DNA of 64,000 nucleotides from assembly GCA_003116875.1 (NCBI GenBank), contig BCKT01000003.1, positions 747,143 through 811,142 of the forward strand, read 5' to 3'. This document shows positions 55,656 through 64,000 of this stretch, one piece after another. The notes under the pieces were generated by a model, which did not search any database, was not told the origin of the DNA, and saw only the letters and a program-made list of their open reading frames with translations. The translations under genes were made by a program, and so were the position numbers. The DNA comes from Takashimella koratensis (lineage: Eukaryota > Basidiomycota > Tremellomycetes > Trichosporonales > Tetragoniomycetaceae). Every line of letters starts with the position of its first letter. The stretch's first letter is position 1.

Positions 55656-58562
55656 ATGTTCCGCGCAGCGAGCCGATACGCTATCCAACCTGCTACCCGC
55701 TTGAGGGCGCTGAGCACCGTCGCACGCGCGAAAGAGCGTTGGGTGAGTCGCGATCCAGCTCGCGCTGATCAAGGAACAGAATGGCCGAGTCGTGTTCACT
55801 GAAGAAGTCGAGCATGCGCTAGAGAAGGGCCTCCCCGTCGTCGCTCTCGAGAGCGCAATCATAACCCATGGTGAGCTACGCCTTCACTCACACTATTATC
55901 CCTCTTAGCTCTTTTAGAAATAGATTTGATTGATACTCTACAGGTATGCCGTACCCGACCAACATGACCACTGCGCAATCTGTGGAATCAATCATCTCCA
56001 CCCACGCTGTACCAGCCACGATCGCACTTCACGGTGGTCTTATCCACGTCGGTCTCTCCCCTTCTCTCCTCGCCGAGCTGTCTGAACCTGCCTCCTCCTC
56101 CTCCTCCTCGTCTGCTTCAAGCGCACCGCGGACGAAAGTGAGCCGGCGGGATATCGCCCCGACTCTCGGGCTGGGGTGGACGGGAGGAACCACGGTCGCT
56201 GCGACCATGGTGGTTGCGCAGAGCGTGGGGATCGACGTTTTCGTCACGGGCGGGATAGGAGGCGTGCACCGAGGTGCTCAGGAGAGCATGGACGTTTCGG
56301 CGGATCTCATCGAGCTCGGTAGGACGGTAAGTCATACCTCCCGTTTTGATATGAGTGGATTCTGAATCGTGGAATCGCATGACCATCGTTGACATCCGAC
56401 CAATTGCCTAGCCCATGGCCGTCGTCTGCGCAGGAGCCAAGAGCATTCTCGATATCCCTCGTACCCTCGAAGTCCTCGTACGTATCCTATACCGTTCGTA
56501 TCGTTCATTCTTACACTAGTGCAGGAAACACAAGGCGTATGCGTCGCGACCCTTGGATCCTCGACCTTCCCCGCATTCTATAGCCCGAGCTCTGGCGAAC
56601 CGTCACCTTGGTCGATCAATTCCGTCGACGAGGCAGCGACTGTTATCCGTAGGTCCTGGCAGAGCAGACACGTGCTTTCTACGTTTTACCACAGCTGACC
56701 TGCTTTGTAAATCAGACACTGGCCTCACTCTTCCTTCTCCCCAAGCGACGCTCCTCGCCGTTCCAATCCCGGCAGAGCACGAGATCGCGGGTCTCCGAGT
56801 CCAAGAGGCGGTGGAACAAGCCGTGCGCGAGTCGGTCGAGCAAGGGATCGATCGCAGGGGGAAAGAAGTCACCCCGTGGCTATTGAAACGCGTCGGCGAG
56901 CTGACCCGTGGCAGCGCTCTGGACCTTAGTGAGTCTTCCGTTCAATGGATATCATCAAAACATCAACTTGTCGCTCGCTCCGTCCTGTCGCTCCATCTCG
57001 ATTACGAGTTTTAACGTGCTGACTTCTGCCCCTTTGTGTTCACTCACTCGCCTGCTCGCTCGTGAGCAGACGTCAAGCTGATCGAGAACAACGCGTCGGT
57101 TGGAGCACAGATTGCCAAACGAGTCGCTCAGCTGCATGCATCGCGTTCTTCGTACGATCTCCGGTGGGACAGGAAACAAAGCGGTCGGCAGACCCAAAAC
57201 TCACCTAGACTCACAACTTCTTCCCCTTTTTCTTCTGCCCCATCTACTCTCCCCAAACCCCTTGCAGAGCCAGAACCAGTACCTTCAGCGTCTCGCCCCG
57301 ATCCTTCGGTACTCGTATTTGGGTCCGCGGCGATCGATTTGACAAGTACGGCTCCGACGGTACTGTCTCCTCGCTCAACTACCCCTGGAAGCGTCTACCT
57401 CTCTCCCGGCGGAGTGGGGCGGAACATTGCCGAGGCAGCACAACGACTCCTGCCTCCTTGCAGCGTCTTACTCGTTTCTCCCATCGGCATAGACCCTTCA
57501 TCTTCATCAAGCACGAGCACAGAGGCAACTCCGACAGCATTGAAAACTATCGCTACCCCGAACCCAGGACAAGTCGCGGCTACAGCAACAGACGACGCGT
57601 TCGGGAAAGTTCTGCGTATGGAGATGGCTGCTTGTGGACTCCGAGACGACGGGCTGGTCCCGATGCCAGGTTCAACGGCCGTGTGCAGCCTCACCCTCGA
57701 GATGGACAGGGACTTGGTCGTGGGCGTCGCCGACATGGGCATTGTCGAGACTTTGGATCCCTCAGTGGTGACCACATTCATCACGGATCATCGACCTCAA
57801 CTAGTCGTATTCGACCTCAACCTTTCCCCAACTGCCCTCTCCTCCCTCCTCGAAGCGTGCGCCATCCACTCCATCCCTACATTCTGCGACCCGACATCTG
57901 TCCCCAAACTCTCCCGCCTCATCCCCTCTCTCCAATCCCCACCTTCGTCTCGTCTCCACAAATCCGTGTCACATATCTCCCCGAACGCACTCGAGCTGGA
58001 ACACATCTACAACGCGCTCATGGTCTCTCGAGATAACGGCGACAGGGGCGAGGGGGACTGGGCGTGGGAATATACGGCGAGTTTAGGGTTGGACGGGACG
58101 TGGCGTGCAGCGGTGGAGGTGTGGGCAGCGCGCGTGGACAAGGCAGTAGGTGGAGAAGGGGTTGGAAAGTGGGTGAAGGAAACGGGAGTAGTCACTCAGA
58201 TGATCGCTTGTTTACCATGGTGTGATTCTTTCTGGCTCAAATCGGGTTCAAAAGGTCTTCTTCACCTCTCTCTCAACGCAAACTCTTCGACTCCATCTAT
58301 CACGACTCGGTCATCATCGTACGCGTTGACAGATACCACGCTCCGACATCAGACACCACACGGGACGCTCGTGCTCACCCACTATCCTGCACCACGGATC
58401 GACCCGGGCGAGATTGTTAGCACCACAGGAGCGGGGGATACTCTCGTCGGTGGTATCGTCGCGGGTCTGGTGGGAGGAGAAGGAACGGCGGAGGCGGAGT
58501 TTATGGCTCATGCGGTCGAGGGGGTCAAGAGGAGCCTCAAGAGTAGGCGGGCAGTCGCTTAA
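55656..58562 (+). CDS. Bifunctional pseudouridine-5'-phosphate glycosidase / PfkB pseudouridine kinase
   Basis: The first exon (55656-55742) encodes a mitochondrial-type presequence, MFRAASRYAIQPATRLRALS. After a 31-nt intron, exon 2 (55774-55870) starts the glycosidase: VVFTEEVEHALEKGLPVVA, ESAIITHGMPYPTNM, then DVFVTGGIGGVHRGAQESMD and MAVVCAGAKSILDIPRTLEV with the catalytic lysine. A later exon, from about 57070, carries the PfkB kinase: VLVFGSAAIDLT, SPGGVGRNIAEAAQRL and the GAGD motif in STTGAGDTLVGGIVAGL. In bacteria these are separate enzymes (YeiC kinase, YeiN glycosidase) that turn pseudouridine into uracil plus ribose 5-phosphate; fungi often have them fused. Several Ser/Thr-rich inserts separate the conserved blocks. 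The targeting prediction is inferred. Confidence 0.9.
55743..55773 (+). other. 31-nt intron
   Basis: GTGAGT donor directly after AAAGAGCGTTGG, with an acceptor ATCAAG and a CTGAT branch-like word five bases before the end. Without removal the frame stops at 55802; with removal the presequence joins EQNGRVVFTEEV in frame. It is the shortest intron in the window. Confidence 0.6.
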
Positions 58563-59052
58563 GTAGCCCGACCTTCTTAGACTATGTCAGTAGAGGAACG
58601 GTACCAAAGGTGGCATGGACTTACTGGTCCCGGTAGATCGGGGTGCGGTGGGGGTTGGCGGAGGAGTTGAGTGGGTTGGAATTGCGAGACTGAGAGAGAG
58701 AAGTGTACAAGCGTAGAAGGGTCGTGTACAGGAGGTAGTTAGACACAATCATTGATCGTCTCATTCATTCTAGAAATCGTGTACAGCTAGTCACATAACG
58801 TTATATCACAACAGCACACTGCGTGGGCATGGATCGTTCATTGCGGGTTTGCTCTGGTCCAGAGAATGACTGACCCGGGTTGGTCGGTGTTGGGGAGGGG
58901 AGGAGGAGGGGGAAGGGGAAGAGAGCACAGCGCCTAGGCCTACAATGACTGTTGGTTCAACTTGAATCCAAGAGACCATACACAATCTCACAACGAAACC
59001 AGTCACACCAAAGAAAGTAAGAAGTCGACTTAAAAACCGCCTTGGACCTCAC
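58563..59052. other. Convergent 3' region
   Basis: Spacer of 490 bp between convergent genes. AT-richer sequence near 58,735-58,815 probably contains the poly(A) sites. No gene is seen. Confidence 0.5.
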
Positions 59053-60513
59053 TCAACGGCTTCCGCGTCACTCTCCTCGATCTGTATAAGAGGTCACAGT
59101 GCATCAGCTTCTGACGAACACAACCGTCTCAGCTCAGTTCCATGACCTTCACTCACATCACTCTCGTTTGCCGACTTGACCTTGCGGTCGTCTTTGACCT
59201 TGACGCGTTGCTGGGTGGACTGCGAGATGCGTCGGGACGGGTTGGCAGGGAAGAGTGGGGGCTGGGTCGAGAGGTCTTTGGATTTGAGGTTCACCTCTGC
59301 CTGGCCAGTTGCGCACCTGAAATATCATTTGCTTAGCTATCGTGTTCGAGAAATTGATAGCGAAGAAGAGCAATGAACGCCCAAATTCAATCATGAACAT
59401 GACTTACCTGGCCCAGAAAAGCAACGACTCGAGAATGCTCGGCTCCGTGTCGTTGAAATACATGAGAGGGGAACACCACCCATGTTCTTTTTTCTCGTCA
59501 AAGCACCCAAACGCCCAGCGCTGCCAGTCGGTCAAGACCCAATACCTGCACTCAAGGCGCTTGCACGCGCCCCACGTTCGGGACCAGTACCAGGACGCCT
59601 TGGACTTGGTGTCGTAGCGATATGCTCCCTGCAAGCGTAAGCTGCTGTTTGGAGATGAGTTTAGGCGAAGCAGTATGACGTACCGAAACAATGTACTCTT
59701 CCCAGTCATGTGGAGTGAACGCGCTGGAGTTGATCGTGCGCACCACGAGGCTGACATCGTCCGACCCTTCACGCATGAGGTAGAACTCGCCAGATCCTGG
59801 AGAATTGGTGAGTGCATAGTCAGGGATGAAGAAAACTCACCCATTGGCGACTTGTTGAACCGCCAATGGTACGCTTGGGTCTTGCCAGAGTCGGGAAGGT
59901 GGACGTTGGCTTCTTCTCCTCCGTCCTAGTGAGTGAGGTCAGCTCGAGCTTGAATGAAGAGAACTGAGCTTGGGCACACTCACACTTTCGTAACCTGCTT
60001 GGTCGAGACGCGAGACGGACTGCAGGTCGGCAGGGTGGGCGATGAGCGCGGTGAGGACGGACGAGATGGCGCCCAGAGGGAGAATGGAGAGGCCTGTGTG
60101 AAAAGGTGAGCGAGATGCCAAGAGGGGAAAGAGGAAATAAACGCGAGAGGAAGGGAGAAAGAACGACGCGTACATTTCTGGAGATCGGCAGGGGACTTGA
60201 GCGGGTTCGGCAAGGTCCCAGCGACTTGGACAAACTTGGGGTACCTATGACCCGGGTGAGGACGAACTGGGTCTTGGGGAAGGGTGGTGAGGTCTGTCCC
60301 ACGTGTCAGCTAATGCTTGCAGCAGACGAGCTAGCTGAACATACATGATTTGGTGAGGTTCTTGAAATCGTCAATCACTTGAACGTCCTTGAGCGTGCCC
60401 TCTGGCCACTCGGCGCGAGGACCGGTCCCGCCCGTGCCGGGAGGGTACTGTTCGCGCAGCGTAGGCAGCGGGGACGCGAGGTACTTTTGGAGACTGATTG
60501 GTGGCTGGGGCAT
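59053..60513 (-). CDS. Hypothetical conserved-looking protein, multi-exon
   Basis: About eight minus-strand exons from the ATG at 60513 encode a soluble protein of roughly 370 residues. It starts MPQPPISLQKYLASPLPTLR and passes through TLPNPLKSPADLQKCLSILP, a helix (GAISSVLTALIAHPADLQSV), FYLMREGSDDVSLVVRTINS and a Trp/Cys-rich core (RYWVLTDWQRWAFGCFDE, GWCSPLMYFNDTEPSI). The last exons are basic, then acidic (KVKDDRKVKSANESD, IEESDAEAVE). It has no signal peptide or membrane segments. The dense Trp/Cys core and consistent splicing suggest a real folded domain, but I do not recognise the family. Exon edges are approximate. Confidence 0.65.
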
Positions 60514-60923
60514 GTTGTGTGCCAGCGGGCGGGTGAGTGGAAGTGAGCGAATAGGAGAGGAAGGGAGGAGGGGAGGAGGGGAGTGGGGAGGAATGTCGAG
60601 ATGGTGAGGATGGAGACAAAGGAGTTAAGTAGGGATGTCAGGTTGAGAAGGTAGGAATAACGCGGCTCTGTTCGGAGATGTGACAGACCCAAAGGATGGC
60701 GACGACAAGCAGTCGGGTATTCCTCACTACCCGTCTAACCGTGCACCCGGCTGGAAACAACCCAGTCCATCGGGGGAGGGGGGCAGAAACCACATGGTAG
60801 TTCAAGTTTTGGGTTTGGACAGGTAGAGTTTGGGTCAAGTTTGTGCATGTGCTTCTAGGTATAACAACAAGGTTTGGTACGAGACTTTCGCACATTTGGT
60901 ACGGAACCAGCTCAGCAGTCAAA
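60514..60923. other. Intergenic, nothing recognised
   Basis: Tandem minus-strand spacer of 410 bp: upstream region of the preceding gene and 3' region of the next. It is C/T-rich on the minus strand next to the ATG at 60513. Confidence 0.5.
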
Positions 60924-61550
60924 TCAGATCAGAGGCAGGGAAGAGTATGGATTTGCCATCGGGTGGCGAAAGGTGGGCCGCTGAGGGCTCTGCGAGTCGG
61001 CGCTGGTGGCGTCCTCGCAGTGCGGGGAGTAGCTTGTGATCTCGCCGTGGACCTCGGCAAGGACTGTGACGAGCGGGGCCGGTGTAGAGGTCAGGTTCCA
61101 CGTGGGCATCCAGCGACCGGGGGTCCTGAGGAGGTTGTGGACGTGGAACATCTGAGAGGTGGGCATCCAAATCCCTCGAGGAGGCACGGGCTCGACCGAC
61201 TCGACCGAGCTGGTGGGGGTCGACTCCGGGGTGTTTCTTGGGGTATCAATGGGCGACCCTTGGAGCCCCGAAGAGGACGAAGACAAGGTGGGGTTAGGTA
61301 CCTCCTCGTCCTCCTCGTGGGTGACGGGGAGGAGACCAACCGGGAGGAACTCGGACGTCTCGGGTCGCAAATGGTAACAAGGACCACCGAGAGTCTGCGT
61401 TATAGTAGCGATGTCGGCAGCGTAAATCGAGCCGCGACGAACATCAGGGTGGACGCTGTCCACGATCAAGTGACCCAGTTTCCTCATAAGGCGGATCTGT
61501 GCACGGCGGGGAGGGCCGAGAGGACGCGAGGCAAACTTTGGGGCAGGCAT
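60924..61550 (-). CDS. Orphan protein, single exon (208 aa)
   Basis: An open minus-strand frame starts MPAPKFASRPLGPPRRAQIR. It has a short helix (IRLMRKLGHLIVDSVHPDVR), a Thr/Ser/Pro-rich middle (NTPESTPTSSVESVEPVPPR) and a region with Trp and His (GIWMPTSQMFHVHNLLRTPG). The end (HPMANPYSSLPLI) shows no targeting signal. It has no recognised domain and no introns. Coding status is supported mainly by frame length, start context and a C/T-rich leader upstream. Confidence 0.5.
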   Translation of the reverse strand: MPAPKFASRPLGPPRRAQIRLMRKLGHLIVDSVHPDVRRGSIYAADIATITQTLGGPCYHLRPETSEFLPVGLLPVTHEEDEEVPNPTLSSSSSGLQGSPIDTPRNTPESTPTSSVESVEPVPPRGIWMPTSQMFHVHNLLRTPGRWMPTWNLTSTPAPLVTVLAEVHGEITSYSPHCEDATSADSQSPQRPTFRHPMANPYSSLPLI

Positions 61551-62206
61551 TTTGGCTTGTTAAGGTGGTTGGTGGTTGGATTTGTTAGTTGCGGTTGCGG
61601 TCGTGGCTGCTGATGCAGGAACCGAGAGCGCAAGTGAGATGGAAGAGATGGATAGAGAAAGATGGGAACGAGCGGTCTTATCTATCAGGAGGGAGTAGGG
61701 GGTTAGGGGATAGGGGGTAGGGGCTGCGAGGTAGGCAGTTAGAGTTGTCAGGACGAAGAAGGGCGGTGTACAAACCCGTACTGGATAGATAAGCCATGAC
61801 ACACAAACCTTATATGACATTGAACATTCCAAGGTGCACGGATGCTCTCTTGATACTCGCTATGACAGATAGAGTTCAGTTGGGCGGAACAAGGTTTAAC
61901 CGCATAGAAGCTGGGGTGTAGGAAGAGGTTCTGGGCGTTCGTAAGTACTGCGGTGAAGATGGGAGGGTGAGGGTTGATCATGGTGAGGGGGTATCATGAT
62001 GCCGGGTGGTGTGTTGGTCATCTAGGCTCTCAATGCACGTATGCAAATCAGCTGCGAGACTGAGTTAACTTACGGCTGGGTCCAAAGGACCATTCGCGAT
62101 TTCCAAGTTGTATTATTTACATGACGAATCCGATGCCATGGTCGGCAAGCCCTCAACTACTTCTGCCAAGCTGGGTAGAACCCTGGTCGACCCGATCCAG
62201 ACTACC
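61551..62206. other. Intergenic, nothing recognised
   Basis: Tandem minus-strand spacer of 650 bp between the EGF-like gene and the 208-aa orphan. It contains a (TAGGGGG)-like repeat near 61,690-61,720 (GTTAGGGGATAGGGGGTAGG). No gene is supported. Confidence 0.45.
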
Positions 62207-63620
62207 CTACACCAGCTGTACACAAGTTGTCCCGTCTCCAGTGTACCCCGAATTACACGCACACGTATTACTCCCCGGTGTCGTTGCTGTGCAAGCGGCA
62301 TTAACATCGCAGCCTCCATTATTTACTGAGCAATTATCGGTCAATAGACATTGGTCGGTGATATCGTTATACGAGTAACCGTTGTTACAGCCGTAAAGCC
62401 CACTGGACTGGCATATCCGTGTCGACGAGGAGTTTGGCACGCAGGATCCACTCTGAAGAGTCGCGAAGGATCCGCAGGCCGGCGTGAGAGCGGGATGTGA
62501 CGGGGTTGTGTTGGGTGCAAAGAGGCTGAGGGAGATCCGCGTAGGCAAGGTAGTAGGTGTAGAAGATGTACCTGCGTCCGCGGCAACTTTGAGAAGGGCA
62601 GCACAAGCGTCGGAGGAGATGAAAAGGCTTTCGTCGGGGTTCAGGTAGTACCCCCAGCTGACTGGAGAACCGTTCGAGTCCGCGATCTGGATATCCATCC
62701 CAGCGCTGGTTATGTCAAAGATGTTGGTGGTTGCCGACGTGCCGGGTGTTTGGACGAACGAGAGCGTGTCGGACGATCTGGAGACGGGGGGAGAAGGGGG
62801 AGAATGGGTGAGAGGTCAGCTTGGTGTGGATGACAAGCAGCGTATGTTGAAGAACTCAGGCTTACTCGCTCGATACATCCGTACCGACGAGTGTGTACGT
62901 CACGCCCGACTGTAAGGCCCCGTTCGCTTGGGTTGGGGTATACGTCAAGCTCTGCAAAGCGCTCGAAGAGGTCGGGAAGGTAAACGTCGCGGCGGAGGAT
63001 AGATCCTGTCCGACCCCCCTTGTCAGCATCAATCGAAACCGATGAAACTGAAAAAAAGGGATGGGGAGAGCGAACCTCGCTCCTCTGTTCCGAGGGGAAA
63101 GGCAAAACGCAGGTTCAATGTTCACTCACAGATGTGAAAGACAGCACACCATTCACGACTGCGACGTAGCCGAGTACAGAGATCGGATTTCGCTTTCTTC
63201 GTGTGCCGCCTGAACCTCCAAATACACCCAGTTGACCACTCTGCTGCGTTGACCCTCCTGCATTTGGTGACGCCTGTCGACGCGCCGCTACGATACCCGT
63301 TAGCCCTCGCTCGACCTCCACATCTCTATCTACAACCAGCGATCCCCCTCTCCGTTCCGCCTTGGTATAGAACCAAGCCCAATGATGAGTAGTGGACCCA
63401 ACTCACGGGCAGTCCGGGTCGCATCGTACCGCCGACTAGGCGGTTTGAGGGGTAACCCCAACTTCATCCTCTCCGCATTATTCACAAACATCCCTGGGTC
63501 AGCGGCTTTGGCCTTGGATCGAAGCTGGACTCCTCGGTTGTCTAGGGTCTCAGAGTCGGGGTGCGCAAGTGCCAAAGCTGCAAAGGCGGCCGCGAAGAGC
63601 CAGGTCGAATCGAACCTCAT
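62207..63620 (-). CDS. Secreted protein with C-terminal EGF-like domain
   Basis: Four minus-strand exons start with a signal peptide, MRFDSTWLFAAAFAALALAH. The propeptide-like N-terminal part is basic (RGVQLRSKAKAADP, LKPPSRRYDATRT). Exon 2 adds a low-complexity Gly/Gln stretch and NPISVLGYVAVVNGVLSFTS. Exons 3 and 4 look beta-rich (TFTFPTSSSALQSLTYTPTQ, QIADSNGSPVSWGYYLNPDE). The C-terminus has Cys-rich repeats ending in a clear EGF module, with cysteines spaced as in NNGGCDVNAACTATTPGSN and TCACNSGYTGDGTTC. EGF-like modules are uncommon in fungi and usually occur in surface or secreted proteins. There is no hydrophobic C-terminal anchor, so the protein is probably released. Function is unknown. 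Confidence 0.78.
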
Positions 63621-64000
63621 TGCTGGCGAGTGGTTGGTACGGTAGTAATGAGAGAAGCAGGGCAGAACTGGCGAAGACGAGTTGGAAGAGTAGAGAGGAA
63701 GAGGTTCGCTACGTCTACTCAGCTATCTTTTCATGCCCCTTACTGCAGGCAATCTGTAAGCCGGCAGGCCCTTACACCCCTTCCCCGTGTTTGCATCTCC
63801 ATCCTCTTTCTGGGAATCACATCAACCCATCACACCCAATTGACCAACACGAGGAAAACATCGAGGCGTTTCCGGTATGTCACCAACTATGGTTCCCGTG
63901 GCGGCTCCGAGTCAGGGCCAGGGACAGGTTCCGCCAAGCTCTATTCAATCATGCCCTTAAGGGAAAAACGCAGCATTTTGCCGTGGGGTTTGGGGATAAA
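63621..64000. other. Upstream region of the EGF-like gene
   Basis: The remaining 380 bp should be promoter and 5' UTR of the minus-strand gene. An AGGGG-type element (plus-strand CCCCT at about 63,736) is present. No TATA box or further gene is evident before the window ends. Confidence 0.45.

Overview
The window looks like nuclear chromosomal DNA from a basidiomycete fungus, most likely a yeast-forming tremellomycete-type species (the clade is inferred). The evidence is intron-dense genes with short GTRAGT...CTRAC...AG introns, pyrimidine-rich leaders, a complete fungal urease, and families such as Gemin2, CSN3, shugoshin and a pseudouridine glycosidase/kinase fusion. No rRNA, tRNA, CRISPR or viral genes were recognised. 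Exons were joined by hand, using splice consensus, reading phase and family sequence.

Layout. 1-300: 3' end of an unidentified gene. 301-3426: long pyrimidine-rich leader. 3427-7721: Pps1-like tandem dual-specificity phosphatase. 7722-14408: gene-poor, its second half a C/T-rich leader. 14409-18671: large MHYT-type membrane protein. 19281-21243 (-): Gemin2 homologue, divergent from chorismate synthase ARO2 (21496-23174). 23435-25064: two small minus-strand orphan genes with TATA boxes. 25862-28324: COP9 signalosome subunit 3. 28770-31784 (-): 14-TM drug-type MFS transporter. 32662-33913 (-): dienelactone hydrolase. 35139-37789: shugoshin. 38403-39805 (-): Get5-like ubiquitin-domain protein. 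39972-40627: a foldback (MITE-like) element with perfect 159-bp inverted repeats. 40736-42024: putative N-myristoylated protein. 42897-46412: two orphan genes. 46775-50366 (-): urease, divergent from the Fap7/AK6 nucleotide kinase (50711-51536). 51762-52938 (-): NTF2. 53425-55105: secreted, probably GPI-anchored protein. 55656-58562: bifunctional pseudouridine-5'-phosphate glycosidase/PfkB kinase. 59053-63620 (-): two unrecognised genes and a secreted EGF-like protein.

Most genes are unrelated housekeeping functions: RNP assembly, aromatic amino acid synthesis, nuclear transport, ribosome/nucleotide biology, tail-anchored protein insertion and chromosome cohesion. They often sit in divergent pairs with 250-350 bp shared promoters. 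I saw no defence or secondary-metabolite cluster.

The most notable signals are the foldback element, which has an internal array of TCACGTGA boxes and fills a divergent promoter, and extreme splicing: a 7-nt exon in NTF2, a 5-nt exon next to a 40-nt intron in urease, and a 31-nt intron in the glycosidase/kinase gene.
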